A DNA stretch of 64,000 bases, from positions 372,001 through 436,000 of the forward strand of contig JAALGY010000052.1 of NCBI GenBank assembly GCA_032358165.1, read 5' to 3'. This DNA comes from Diplosphaera chodatii (lineage: Eukaryota; Chlorophyta; Trebouxiophyceae; Prasiolales; Stichococcaceae). The notes below the pieces were generated by a model. The model saw only the letters and a list, made by a program, of their open reading frames with translations. It was not told the origin of the DNA and ran no database searches. Each line of letters starts with the position of its first letter. The stretch's first letter is position 1. The position numbers and the translations under genes are program-made. Below, in pieces: positions 1 to 10,060 of the stretch.

Positions 1-290
1 GCCGGTGCCACCAGCCGCACCCGAGACTCCTCGCCAGCCGGCGGGCACACACCCTCCCAGCCCTCAAGCGGCGACGCCACCCACGACGTCCAGCCCAGCT
101 GAGCCTCCTCCCGCTGCAGACGCCCAGGCCGCAGCACCCTTGGCGACCACCCCACTGCCGCCGCCACCTCGCCAAGACGCTCCTTCACCGACCCTCGCAC
201 TTCGCCCCACTCCGCCGCCCACACGACTCACTGGCCACCGACGGCCTGCTGCCCGCCCCCCTGCCACCCGCCCCTTACCGCTATCCATTC

Positions 291-511
291 ATTGGACACC
301 GTTCAGGGACCGGGTTCGATCCCTGGCGGTGGCGGAAGTTTCGGGTCTAGTTCCGTGTGGGACCAACCCACCCCACCCTATGCAAGTGGTTGCTTCGGCA
401 ATCTGCCCTCCATGGTTTGTGTATATAAGTCGTTGAAAAACGCAATACACAAACAGCCTTCCGGTCAAAGGTCCTTTTCCATCGCTATTTGCACTTCCCT
501 TACCGCTATCC
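291..511 (+). repeat. Short element SX, copy 1
   Basis: About 221 bp, closest to copy 4. It starts ATTGGACACC and ends in TTACCGCTATCC. At 309-325 it has a perfect tRNA T-arm: stem CCGGG, loop TTCGATC, stem CCTGG, which includes the pol III B box GGTTCGATCC. A TATATAA stretch lies near 422. A partial copy of the element's own 3' end (about 273-290) lies directly upstream. The target duplication is unclear for this copy. Confidence 0.75.
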
Positions 512-1674
512 CGCATCACAACGCCGCCGCCTCCCCTCCCTTGTGCCAGATAACATCGTCCACGACCACGCCACACTGCCAGCCTCCCGTCGCCCCACCA
601 ACTCCTGGCTGTACATGCCCCTCATCCTCGACGCCGTCCACATGCCACTTGCAGCCCGCCCTGACGCCCATGCCTTTCCCCGCCCTCCCGCCTTCGTCCA
701 ACATGTGCGGGCACTCAGAGCCGTTTTCGCACGGCAGCCTGTCCCCATCACACTCGCCGTCATCCGGCACACGTACCACCTCGACGCCCACGCCCACATC
801 GCCGCCCACCACCAGGAACACCTCCTCGGCCTCGACGCACCACTTGGTCAGCGCATCGCCATGTACAGCCTGCAGCTGATTCGAGACGCACTGGCGTGCC
901 AGGCGGCAGTCATGGCCAACCCTCCGCCGCCGAGCACCACGGCCTCCCCCAGCACAGCCGACACCGCCGTCACCACCGCCGTTGTCACCCGCAGCCGACG
1001 TCGCGCCCGCAGTCCGCCCCGCGTGGGCTCCTCACAGGGCCATGTGCTCCCACCACCCCCACCTCTGCCACCACCCCCACTTCGACAGCCGGACGTCGCG
1101 CCCTCCACCTCTGCCTTGGCCCTTGTCCCACACCGTGCACCACAGCCACCACGACCCCCAGCGTGGGAAGTGTGCTTGCGTGCGGCTGGTGTCTGGGCCC
1201 CGCAATACCGCCCGCCGCCCCCGCACCCGCCTGATGCCCCAAGCACACGGCCTCCTCCATCTGTCGACGTCTCGGAGCAGTGGGAGGTTGACTCTCGCCA
1301 CCGATTTGTGCGCCGCCAAGACGGTGGTCCACTCTACCAAGTGCGCCTCGACCACAGCCTCGCTACGTACGCCGACGCTGACTCCCTCCTCGACGCCCAG
1401 CCCCCCTGGAGACCCTGCCATCTCGTCATGTGGTCACCTCCCACACGCCGCGCGGCCGTTGACACAGCGCCCTCGGCCAGCGGAGGTGACGGTGACGTGC
1501 CCGCCCGCAAGATGATGGACCGCCCCTACTTCCTTGCCGAGCTCGCCGACCTCACCATCGTCCCCGACATCTACGGCTACGGCGAGGAAGACCGCAACCT
1601 CATGGAGTACGAGGTCTCCCTTGGCACGGCACACCTCCTGGAGTCGGAGCTGTTGCAGCAAGGCCGCATCACCC
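489..1674 (+). pseudogene. LINE open reading frame fragment (middle part of the RandI-like element)
   Basis: The open frame enters from the tail of short-element copy 1 and runs to the ACCC target site at 1671-1674, where the truncated second LINE is inserted. Residues about 35-140 look like an ordinary folded protein rich in H, A and L. Residues about 140-270 are proline-rich. The last 100 are mixed and include an acidic region. No catalytic motif was recognised. If the LINE copy at 1675-2860 is removed, the frame continues into 2861-3013. That continuity is why it is treated as retroelement sequence and not a host gene. The exact domain is unknown. Confidence 0.5.
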
Positions 1675-2860
1675 GGGGCGTTATGTGGTACTGGCATGGA
1701 TACTTGTGAGCTTGTCCATCGGAAGTTCCTTCGGTCTGTTCTTGGCGTGCGCACAGGCACTCCCAACGTGGCGGTGTTGGGGGAGCTTGGGCGGTTCCCA
1801 GTGGCGCACACGGCAACGCTGGCCATCTGCCGGTTCTGGAACCGGCTGGTCGCAATCCCGGACACCCGCCTCACCAAGCAGGCATTCCTGGAGAACTGTG
1901 CTCTGGCCACACGGCCGGGGCGCAGCACCAGCAGCTCAGCATGCTGGGCTGCCCAGGTGTGTTCGTTCCTGCACTTCATGTCACCCATCGTTGACGGCGT
2001 GCCGCAGCGCATTGACACATCTGTTGTCACTGCACACCTGCAGCGCCGCACCTTCGATGCTGTGAATGGCAGCGACTTGCGCAAAGTGCGTGAGTGGCTG
2101 GGAGTCAGGGGCCCTGTGAACAGTGACAACTACCAGATGGCCGGCTACTTGCAGGCAGTCGCCTCCAAGACCGGTCGTCGGCGGTTAGCACAGTTTCGCA
2201 TGGGCAGTCACATGCTGGGGGTGGAAACAGGGAGGTGGCAGCGGCTGCCGCGGGCAGAGCGGCTGTGTCAGCGGTGTAACTGCGGCGTGGTGGATGATGA
2301 GGCGCATATGGTCTGGGGGTGTCCAGCCCTAGTAGATCAGAGGGTGCAGCATTCGGAGCTGTTTGAGGACAGCAACATCACATCAGTGGCGGACTTTATG
2401 CAGCAGGATGCCGGGCAACTGGCAGCCTTTTTGCGGGGTTGTCATGATCAATGTGCAGAGTTGGAGGGGTGTGCATCCAACCGGGATTGAGTGGAACCAT
2501 TCTGTCAGCGGGGAGTGAACGGTTTCGTACACCATTGGACATCGTGAGGGACTCGGTTCGATCCCTGACGGTGGCGGAAGTTTCGGGTCTAGTTCCGTGC
2601 GGGACCAACCCACCCCACCCTATGCAAGTGGTTGCCTCGGCAATCTGCCCTCCATTGTTTGTGTATATAAGTCGTTGAAAAAACGCAATACACAAACATC
2701 CTTCCGGTCAAAGGTTCTCTTTTCCATCGCTATTTGCAACTTCCCTTACCGCTTTCCATTCCACACGACTCGTTGTGCATGTTGCTCTGGGTTTTTCCGC
2801 CAGAGCCTGTGGCTAGGCCAAAATGGCCCACCACCAGTATGTAATCAATGTCAATGTCAA
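1675..2860 (+). mobile_element. Second LINE, 5'-truncated copy with TCAATG tail
   Basis: Nearly identical to 8127-9075 of the main copy. It begins at GGGGCGTTATG, encodes the last ~270 residues of the LINE protein ending at 2490, and finishes with the 3' end and two TCAATG-type tail units. It is flanked by ACCC at 1671-1674 and 2861-2864. Short element copy 2 is inserted in its 3' untranslated part. It carries a few base changes relative to the main copy, for example an N for S change in the zinc-binding region. Confidence 0.85.
2533..2762 (+). repeat. Short element SX, copy 2
   Basis: 230 bp inserted in the LINE 3' end. It is flanked by ACAC at 2529-2532 and 2763-2766. The uninterrupted LINE sequence at about 8966-8996 shows the empty site. 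The B box GGTTCGATCC is present near 2555, but the T-arm stem is less perfect than in copy 1. Confidence 0.85.
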
Positions 2861-3009
2861 ACCCTGGCCACCACACAGCCCACAGCCATCCCCCGCTGGT
2901 TTGCCCCAGGCTACGCCCGCGTTGACGCCGCCGAGCATGCCGTCATCACCGACGCCCAGCAGCACCGCACGGCTCAGCGGGACCACATCGACCACCCAGA
3001 CTGGGTCGG

Positions 3010-3236
3010 AATGGAAAGCGGTAAGGGAAGTTGCAAATAGCGATGGAAAAGAGAACCTTTGACCGGAAGGATGTTTGTGTATTGCGTTTTTCAACGACTT
3101 ATATACACAAACAATGGAGGGCAGATTGCCGAGGCAACCACTTGCATAGGGTGGGGTGGGTTGGTCCCGCACGGAACTAGACCCGAAACTTCCGCCACCG
3201 TCAGGGATCGAACCGAGTCCCTCACGATGTCCAATG
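3010..3236 (-). repeat. Short element SX, copy 3
   Basis: Minus-strand copy of the short element in the RandI-like frame. The flank at 3237-3258 repeats AATG/GAATG units. GAATG occurs at 3009-3013 and 3254-3258. Removing 3014-3258 rejoins two open frames (GGA ATG then GTC ACA). Confidence 0.8.
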
Positions 3237-3569
3237 AGGGAATGAAAGGGAATGAATGGTCACACGCACCTCCCCGCCAGCACCACTGCCGATGACGGCA
3301 GCACCCCACCCCACTGCTCCGACGCCCACTCAGCCGACCCAGCCAGACTCCCCACCGCCTGCCGACCAGCCCACGACCAGCTCCCCATGCTCTGCCTCAC
3401 CCTCGCCAGCAGCAGCTCCACACCGTCTCCCATGCTTCCGCGCCATCACAGGTCCCCAACCCAGCGTGCACGCCATGGTGACACGGGCCAGCGGCCCACA
3501 GCAGCGGCCCCCAGCACACACTCGCCGGCCACGCCAACAACGCCAGCCTCCTCAGGACAACACCACCCC

Positions 3570-3794
3570 ATTCATTGGACACCGTTCAGGGACCGGGTTC
3601 GATCCCTGGCGGTGGCGGAAGTTTCGGGTCTAGTTCCGTGTGGGACCAACCCACCCCACCCTATGCAAGTGGTTGCTTCGGCAATCTGCCCTCCATGGTT
3701 TGTGTATATAAGTCGTTGAAAAACGCAATACACAAACAGCCTTCCGGTCAAAGGTCCTTTTCCATCGCTATTTGCACTTCCCTTACCGCTATCC
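3570..3794 (+). repeat. Short element SX, copy 4
   Basis: 225 bp beginning ATTCATTGGACACC and ending CGCTATCC. It is flanked by ACCCC at 3565-3569 and 3795-3799. It has the same perfect T-arm as copy 1. Removing it restores the RandI-like frame from a Pro codon (CCT) into an Ala codon (GCC) at 3801. Confidence 0.85.
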
Positions 3795-3799
3795 ACCCC

Positions 3800-4703
3800 T
3801 GCCGTCGCCTCCAAGTATCGCCGCTGCTGGGACCAGCTCTGCCGCACCAACATCCGCAAGGCCGATGTCGCCGTCGCCTGGCGAGCCCTTCACTGCCAGC
3901 TCCGCACACCATCTTTCCTCACCTACTGCCGCTACAAGCACGCCGCTGTCGAGATGTCCGGCGACTCCCCTATGCAGAGGGCCTGCTGCCGCTGGCCGGC
4001 TTGCCGTACCCCGCTCGCCAGCAACCCCGCCGCCCTGCAGCCCACCACCATCGCCAACACCACCCACGTCCTCCTCCTCTGCCCGCTCACACGCCCTGCC
4101 CTGCAGTGGCTCTGCGACCTGTGGGCTGCCATCGACGGCGGCAACACACCCCCACCCACCCCTGACGTCATCATCGCCGGCGACCCCACGGCATGGCACC
4201 CTGGCCGCCTTGACCTTGAGCTGTGGACCCGACTTCGGGTCACCTACCTACAAAAGGCCTGGGACGCCCACTGTGCTGTCCATCATGGTGGACCCGCACC
4301 CTCCCCTACATCGATTGCCGCCGCCACCCTCCACTCCGCCGTCCAGTCTCTGCGCACCGAGTTCATCGCAGCCTACACCTCTCCCACGGAGCTCGCCCAG
4401 CAATGCGACGCGCACATGACTGGAGCCCAGCGGGGCCAAGGCGTTGACGAAGACAACAACCCCATGACCGACTTCAGGAGGATCTGGATCGACAGCGGCC
4501 TTTGCAGCATCAACGGCCGCGACCTCGTCGTCCGCTGGACGGCCGCTCACCCGGTGCCACTGCCAGCGGCATGCCCCAAGCCACAACCTCCTCCGCAGCC
4601 TCAGAGTCAGCCCCAGCCTCAGCCTGAGTCACGCCCTGTACCCCCACCATCGCAGCGACCGCCTCCGGCGACTGCCTCCCCGCCGCGCCTCCAACTTATC
4701 TGA
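3800..4703 (+). pseudogene. C-terminal domain of the RandI-like LINE protein
   Basis: Open frame from the insertion junction at 3800 to the stop at 4703. It shows the layout of algal LINE C-termini: an Ala-Trp-Arg-Ala-Leu-His motif, a cysteine cluster (CCRWPAC, about 3984-4004), a His-Val-Leu-Leu-Leu-Cys-Pro stretch (about 4067-4087) and a later Leu-Trp-Thr-Arg-Leu-Arg helix. The end is a Pro/Gln-rich tail. It belongs with the upstream frame pieces. No function beyond the retroelement is inferred, and the assignment rests on resemblance. Confidence 0.6.
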
Positions 4704-4711
4704 ATGGATGG

Positions 4712-4938
4712 AATGGAAAGCGGTAAGGGAAGTTGCAAATAGCGATGGAAAAGAGAACCTTTGACCGGAAGGCTGTTTGTGTATTGCGTTTTTCAACGAC
4801 TTATATACACAAACAATGGAGGGCAGATTGCCGAGGCAACCACTTGCATAGGGTGGGGTGGGTTGGTCCCGCACGGAACTAGACCCGAAACTTCCGCCAC
4901 CGTCAGGGATCGAACCGAGTCCCTCACGATGTCCAATG
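4712..4938 (-). repeat. Short element SX, copy 5
   Basis: Minus-strand copy lying just after the stop of the RandI-like frame and before the minisatellite. It has the same ends as copy 3 (AATGGAAAGCGG...GTCCAATG). The flanking duplication is ambiguous because both flanks carry ATGG. Confidence 0.8.
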
Positions 4939-4959
4939 GAGAAGCCCTGAAGCACTGCC

Positions 4960-5837
4960 CTGCATGACCACGGACTCACCGCCGCTCAGCTTCACCAACA
5001 CCTTCACACTTCGTCAGCCAACACCCGCCGTCACCTTCACCTTCACTTTCAGTCCCATCCTGGACTCCCACCGCACTCCCACCGCCACTCGCCTTCGCCT
5101 ACACCTTCACACCTTGCCAGCTAGCACCAGCCTTCACCTTCACCTTCACTTTCGGTCCCATCCTGGTCTCCCACCGCCGCTCACCTTCGCCTACACCTTC
5201 ACACCTCACATGCCAGCACCCGCCGTCACCTTCACCTTCACTTTCAGTCCCGCCCTGGACCCCCACCGCCGCTCACCTTCGCCTACACCTTCATACCTTG
5301 CCAGCCAGCACCAGCCTTCGTCTTCACCTTCACTTTCAGTCCCATCCTGGACTCCCACCGCCGCTCACCTTCACCTACACCTTCACACCTTGCCAGCCAG
5401 CACCCGCCGTCACCCTCACCTTCACTTTCAGTCCCATCCTGGACTCCCACCGCCGCTCACCTTCACCTACACCTTCACACTTCGTCAGCTAGCACCCGCC
5501 GTCACCTCACATGCCAGCACCCGCCTTGGACTCTTGGACTCCCACCGCCGCTCACCCTCACCTACACCTCCACACCTCAGCTGCCAGCACCCGCCGTCAC
5601 CTTCACCTTCACTTGCAGTCCCCTCTTGGACTCCCACCGCCGCTCACCCTCACCTACACCCTCACACTTCGTCAGCCAGCATTCGCCTTCATCTTCACCA
5701 TCACTTGCAGCCCCCTCCTGGACTTCCACCGCCGCTCACCCTCACCTACACCTTGCCAGCCAGCACCGGCCTTCATCTTCACCTTCACTTCAGTCCTATC
5801 CTGGACTCCCACCGCCGCTCACCTTCGTCTACACCTT
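4960..5837 (+). repeat. 92-bp minisatellite, about nine units
   Basis: The motif CACCGCCGCTCACC recurs at about 5171, 5263, 5355, 5443, 5541, 5633, 5725 and 5809, a period of 84-98 bp and mostly 92. The units are pyrimidine-rich (CTTCACCTTCAC) and stay open in more than one frame, so the long Pro/His/Thr-rich reading frames here are not taken as genes. The array stops where the LINE endonuclease sequence begins. A stray partial unit lies at about 9077-9140. Confidence 0.85.
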
Positions 5838-6530
5838 CACAACTTGCCAGGAGATGAGGGGGGACAGGTCACATTTGTTAGCCACAGTCAGGTGGGCAGC
5901 AGCCTGATCGACTATGTGCTTGCAAGTGCTGATGCATTCCCGCTGATTCAATCCCTAACAGTACTCCCTGCTCCCGAGTCGGACCACGCAGCCTTGCACT
6001 TGCTCATCAAGAGGACCACCGCCGCCCAGCAGCCGCTCCCACGTCGCCAGCGCCGCCGCCATCAGCAGCAGCAACCGCAGCAGCCCACAACCCAGCAGCC
6101 CCTGCGCCTCAGCGCAGCGCAGCTGGGAGTGTGGCAGCAGCGCCTGCAGCAGCTTGATGCAGCAGCCCAACTGGTCGACATCGCAACGGCAGCTGACGCC
6201 GCCCAGGTACCTGATGACATGCATGCTGTGGGCATGCAGTTCGACAAGTTTATCGAGGCCACGCAGGCTGAGGTGGCTGCAACAGCGCCGGCCGCCAAGG
6301 GGCGGGGGCGTGACCGCAACGCTGTGCCCCGCTGGTGGGACGCTGAACTGGCCCGCGGGCGCCGCGCAGCGCGGCAAGCCGCGCGTCGCGACCCGCAGTC
6401 AGCTGCTGCTCGCGCACTGCGCCAGCAGTACCAGCACCTGCTACGCCGCACACAGCGCCAGTGGACCCGCAGTCAGGCTCTTTCTCTCACTGAAATGGCT
6501 CGCTCTACCAACTGCAAAAAGTTTTGGCAG
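5838..6530 (+). pseudogene. LINE endonuclease C-terminus and linker
   Basis: The frame opens with LPGDEGGQVTF and then SSLIDYVLAS, followed by an Ala-rich stretch with SDHAALHLL. These are the Ser-x-Ile-Asp-Tyr and Ser-Asp-His blocks at the end of APE-like endonucleases in LINEs. The N-terminal catalytic blocks are missing, replaced by the minisatellite. A Gln/Arg-rich linker follows. The frame ends at KKFWQ at the short-element insertion and would continue directly at 6817 in the same protein. Confidence 0.8.
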
Positions 6531-6812
6531 AATGGAAAGCGGTAAGGGAAGTTGCAAATAGCGATGGAAAAGAGAACCTTTGACCGGAAGGATGTTTGTG
6601 TATTGCGTTTTTCAACGACTTATATACACAAACAATGGAGGGCAGATTGCCGAGGCAACCACTTGCATAGGGTGGGGTGGGTTGGTCCCGCACGGAACTA
6701 GACCCGAAACTTCCGCCACCGTCAGGGATCGAACCGAGTCCCTCACGATGTCCAATGAATGGAAAGCGGTAAGGGAAGTTGCAAATAGCGACGGAAAAGA
6801 GAACCTTTGACA
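6531..6812 (-). repeat. Short element SX, copy 6, with a 54-bp extra end
   Basis: A full minus-strand unit (6531-6757) followed by a 54-bp second copy of its 3' end (6758-6811). On the minus strand the element is therefore bounded by a direct repeat. GCAG duplications flank it. Removing it fuses FWQ to KFKPAKKRS in one LINE frame. The extra end resembles the partial ends seen beside copies 1 and 3. Confidence 0.85.
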
Positions 6813-6816
6813 GCAG

Positions 6817-8937
6817 AAGTTCAAACCTGCTAAGAAGCGGTCCTGTCCCATAGCAGATGATGTGATGCTCGAGTCCTTCCGTAAACTACTGGATGCCCCC
6901 ACACTTCCATCAAGCACTGCAGGTACCTCGGGTAGTGGTGCTGCGCCACCTTTTGCCGACGGGAGCGAGCTGAACTCGCCCTTCACAGCCGGCGCCGTGC
7001 AAGAGGCTATAGGAGCCCTGCGCGGAGGCAAAGCAACGGTGGGGTTGCTCAAATTGGATGCTTTATCTGTTGCAGCGGCGCAGCTTGCACCCTGTCTTGC
7101 ATGTATTTTTAACTCGTGTCAACGAGTTGCAGCGCTGCCAAGGAGCTGGGCATTGTGCGGCATCACGCCAATTCATAAGGGGGGCGATACATCTGATCCG
7201 GGTAATTACCGTGGCATTGCTGTTGGGTCTCTGTTGGCAAAACTATATGCTTGCATGCTTAACGAAAAGCTTATGAGGTGGACCGAGCAGCACCAGCTGC
7301 GCGCACGCGGACAGGCGGGCTTCCGCAAGGACCACCGCACCACCGATCAAACCTTCGTGGTTCGCACCCTCATCGAGAAGGCCAAGGCAGATAAGCAGCC
7401 TCTGTACTCTTGCTTTGTCGATTTCAAGAAGGCATACGATACTGTACCTCGTGATTTGCTTTGGGAGAAGCTGCAGCGGATTGGGGTGCATGGGGAGTTT
7501 CTGAGGGGGGTGCAGGCACTGTATGCTGATGTGCCAATGGCATTGCAGTTTGAGGGGGGAATGTCCGATACATTCCAGAGCACTTTGGGTGTTAAGCAGG
7601 GATGTCCACTATCTCCAACCCTTTTCGGGATTTACATTGACGATTTCCAAGCGGAGCTGGAGGCCGCTGGCGGGGACCTGGACCTGCCCACCCTGTGTGG
7701 TGTGCAGGCACCTGCCCTCTTCTATGCAGATGACCTGGACCTGGTGTCCACGTCCGTACGCGGCCTGCAGGCGCAGCTCGACCTGCTGGAGTCGTACTGC
7801 AAGCGCTGGCGCCTCACCGTCAACGTGAAGAAGACAAAGGTCGTGGTGTATGCAGCCCAGGCTGCTGCACCACCGGTTCTCACCTACATGCATGCTCCCA
7901 TCGAAGTGCTGGACTCGTTTACCTATCTGGGGGTTGATGTCTCTACTCGTAGTTCTTTTGCTGCCGCTAGCATCGGCAGAGCGGCCTCCGCCCAGCGCGC
8001 CGCACTTGCATTGCAGCATCGTTGCCATGACCTGAGCCTGCATGACCCAGCACTGCAGCTGCATTTGTTTGATGCACTAGTGCGTCCTGTTATGCTATAC
8101 GGTGTTGAAACATGGGGACCTGGGGCGTTATGTGGTACTGGCATGGATACTTGTGAGCTTGTTCATCGGAAGTTCCTTCGGTCTGTTCTTGGCGTGCGCA
8201 CAGGCACTCCCAACGTGGCGGTGTTGGGGGAGCTTGGGCGGTTCCCAGTGGCGCACACGGCAACGCTGGCCATCTGCCGGTTCTGGAACCGGCTGGTCGC
8301 AATGCCGGACACCCGCCTCACCAAGCAGGCATTCCTGGAGAACTGTGCTCTGGCCAGCCGGCCGGGGCGCAGCACCAGCAGCTCAGCATGCTGGGCTGCC
8401 CAGGTGTGTTCGTTCCTGCACTTCATGTCACCCATCGTTGACGGCGTGCCGCAGCGCATTGACACATCTGTTGTCACTGCACACCTGCGACGCCGCACCT
8501 TCGATGCTGTGAATGGCAGCGACTTGCGCAAAGTGCGTGAGTGGCTGGGAGTCAGGGGCCCTGTGAACGGTGACAACTACCAGTTGGCCGGCTACTTGCA
8601 GGCAGTCGCCTCCAAGACCGGTCGTCGGCGGTTAGCACAGTTTCGCATGGGCAGTCACATGCTGGGGGTGGAGACAGGGAGGTGGCAGCGGCTGCCGCGG
8701 GCAGAGCGGCTGTGTCAGCGGTGTAGCTGCGGCGTGGTGGATGATGAGGCGCATATGGTCTGGGGGTGTCCAGCCCTAGTGGATCAGAGGGTGCAGCATT
8801 CGGAGCTGTTTGAGGACAGCAACATCACATCAGTGGCAGGCTTTATGCAGCAGGATGCCGGGCAACTGGCAGCCTTTTTGCGGGGTTGTCACAATCAATG
8901 TGCAGAGTTGGAGGGGTGTGCATCCAACCGGGATTGA
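6817..8937 (+). CDS. LINE reverse transcriptase with C-terminal Cys/His region
   Basis: Continuous frame (first ATG at 6862) with the palm-domain order of non-LTR reverse transcriptases: the GNYRGIAVGS block, GQAGFRKDHRT, FVDFKKAYDTV (the first catalytic Asp), GVKQGCPLSPTLFGIYIDD, and the catalytic FYADDLDL at 7721-7741. The thumb and a conserved distal region follow. Near the end is a cysteine/histidine cluster, CQRCSCGVVDDEAHMVWGCP. The frame is intact from here to the TGA at 8937, but the element as a whole lacks a full endonuclease. It is likely dead unless complemented. Confidence 0.9.
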   Translation, partial: KFKPAKKRSCPIADDVMLESFRKLLDAPTLPSSTAGTSGSGAAPPFADGSELNSPFTAGAVQEAIGALRGGKATVGLLKLDALSVAAAQLAPCLACIFNSCQRVAALPRSWALCGITPIHKGGDTSDPGNYRGIAVGSLLAKLYACMLNEKLMRWTEQHQLRARGQAGFRKDHRTTDQTFVVRTLIEKAKADKQPLYSCFVDFKKAYDTVPRDLLWEKLQRIGVHGEFLRGVQALYADVPMALQFEGGMSDTFQSTLGVKQGCPLSPTLFGIYIDDFQAELEAAGGDLDLPTLCGVQAPALFYADDLDLVSTSVRGLQAQLDLLESYCKRWRLTVNVKKTKVVVYAAQAAAPPVLTYMHAPIEVLDSFTYLGVDVSTRSSFAAASIGRAASAQRAALALQHRCHDLSLHDPALQLHLFDALVRPVMLYGVETWGPGALCGTGMDTCELVHRKFLRSVLGVRTGTPNVAVLGELGRFPVAHTATLAICRFWNRLVAMPDTRLTKQAFLENCALASRPGRSTSSSACWAAQVCSFLHFMSPIVDGVPQRIDTSVVTAHLRRRTFDAVNGSDLRKVREWLGVRGPVNGDNYQLAGYLQAVASKTGRRRLAQFRMGSHMLGVETGRWQRLPRAERLCQRCSCGVVDDEAHMVWGCPALVDQRVQHSELFEDSNITSVAGFMQQDAGQLAAFLRGCHNQCAELEGCASNRD

Positions 8938-9238
8938 GTGGAACCATTCTGTCAGCGGGGAGTGAACGGTTTCGTACACGACTCGTTGTGCATGTTGCTC
9001 TGGGTTTTTCCGCCAGAGCCTGTGGCTAGGCCAAAATGGCCCACCACCAGTATGTAATCAATGTCAATGTCAAAATGCCAGCAAGCACCAGCCTTCACCT
9101 TCACTTACAGTCCCATCCTGGACTCCCACCTCCGCTACTCCTCCCAGCCCGGACTCCAATCACCGCCTACCTTCACGACCAAGAACAAGACCAAGAACAA
9201 GACCAAGACCAAGACCCTAGTAGCATGACAACACCTAG

Positions 9239-9871
9239 CAGCGGTCACCCGCGGATCCCGCGTGGCTGGAGGCATCTACCTCAGAAGACCCTGGAGCCCG
9301 GTGTTGTGCATTGCGGACAGCTTGCGGCGTCAGCCGCCGGCCCTCTGTTGCTTGCCAGCGCCAGCCCTTAGTCATCTTGGGTTTGGTTGCTTTCACCAGC
9401 ATGCAGGGCGCCTCGCGGCGTATCCGGTCACAGCGGGCCCAGAGCTCGGCGTACTTGTACGCAACCGGTCCCTGCATGTCTGCGCGGGGTTTTCTGGGTT
9501 TACCCGCGGGTGCCGTGGCACGTGGACAGACACACGTTACGACTCTTCAGGATTAGACACTCGCAGCGGTGCGACCTAGCCGCGTGTGCGTGGCCTTGCT
9601 GCCGCCGCCGCCAGGTCCCCGCACTTGTACGACCATTAGGTAGCCTTCCTCATCGGGACTATTGCCTTTCGCTGGTCTCATGGGCCCTGCATTCCCTTGT
9701 GGTTTCAGTGTCCTCCATTGACATATTTCGAACACAGCATTTTGATGACCTACCCAGCCGCCCTCACGTTCCCACGTGAGACGCCGCATTGTGCCGCAGA
9801 GCCTTGTTCATTGAGCTTGGTTCTGGTCTGGACGCCCTTTGTAAAAAACAAACAAACAAACAAAAGAATAA
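9239..9871 (+). mobile_element. Composite repeat ending in an (AAAC)n tail
   Basis: Three blocks in order: 9239-9355 (second copy at 9911-10035), 9371-9713 (second copy at 10847-11190) and 9712-9871 (second copy at 12306-12467, partial copy at 12468-12587). The last block ends CTTTGTAAAAAACAAACAAAC. A run of AAAC units at the 3' end suggests a non-LTR element or SINE tail. Reading frames across it are short and none matches a known protein. Confidence 0.6.
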
Positions 9872-9910
9872 GACCAACAACGAGACCAAGACCAACACCT
9901 TCGTAGCATG

Positions 9911-10060
9911 ACATCTAGCAGCGGTCACCCGCGGACCCCGCGTGGCTGGAGGCGTCTACCTCAGAAGACCCTGGAGCCCGGTGTTGTGCGTGGCGGACAG
10001 CTTGCGGCGTCAGCCGCCGGCCCTCTGATGTTTGTCAGCGCCAGCCCTCTGTCACCACCT
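9911..10060 (+). repeat. Second copy of the composite-repeat first block
   Basis: Positions 9911-10035 match 9239-9355 with a few substitutions. The copy is followed directly by a fragment of the second LINE, so the block has been shuffled with LINE ends. Confidence 0.7.

Larger units (their letters stand above)
5..4711 (+). mobile_element. RandI/Dualen-like LINE relic, interrupted by later insertions
   Basis: A retroelement reading frame runs in pieces along the plus strand: about 5-290, 512-1674, 2861-3013, 3259-3569 and 3800-4703. It is low-complexity and proline-rich at first, then carries a clear protein-like stretch at about 600-880. The pieces join in one frame once the insertions and one copy of each target duplication are removed: ACCC around 1675-2860, GAATG around 3014-3258, ACCCC around 3570-3794. 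The 5-290 piece is in a different frame from the 512 piece, so that junction is unproven. The last piece has the terminal domain typical of algal LINEs. No reverse transcriptase core is present here, so the element is a dead fragment. Clade assignment is by resemblance only. Confidence 0.55.
5838..9075 (+). mobile_element. Second LINE, most complete copy (5'-truncated in the endonuclease)
   Basis: It contains the end of an apurinic-type endonuclease, a reverse transcriptase, a C-terminal cysteine/histidine region, a 3' untranslated part, and a tail of two TCAATG-type units at about 9055-9073. Its 5' end is fused to the minisatellite. Short element copy 6 interrupts it at 6531-6812, with GCAG at 6527-6530 and 6813-6816. 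At least five other truncated copies occur between 1675 and 12740. Confidence 0.9.

Noticed and set aside
309..325. A functional tRNA gene at the T-arm-like sequence
   Set aside because: Only the T-arm is present; no D-arm, anticodon arm or acceptor stem pairing could be found upstream.
292..879. Repeated frames of about 70-200 codons covering each short-element copy
   Set aside because: The same peptide appears wherever the element occurs, in either strand, and includes the B box; it is repeat sequence, not a protein gene.
4964..6545. Long Pro/His/Thr-rich frames across 4964-5857 and neighbouring frames as genes
   Set aside because: They are translations of a 92-bp minisatellite open in several frames; only the part after about 5838 shows real LINE endonuclease blocks.
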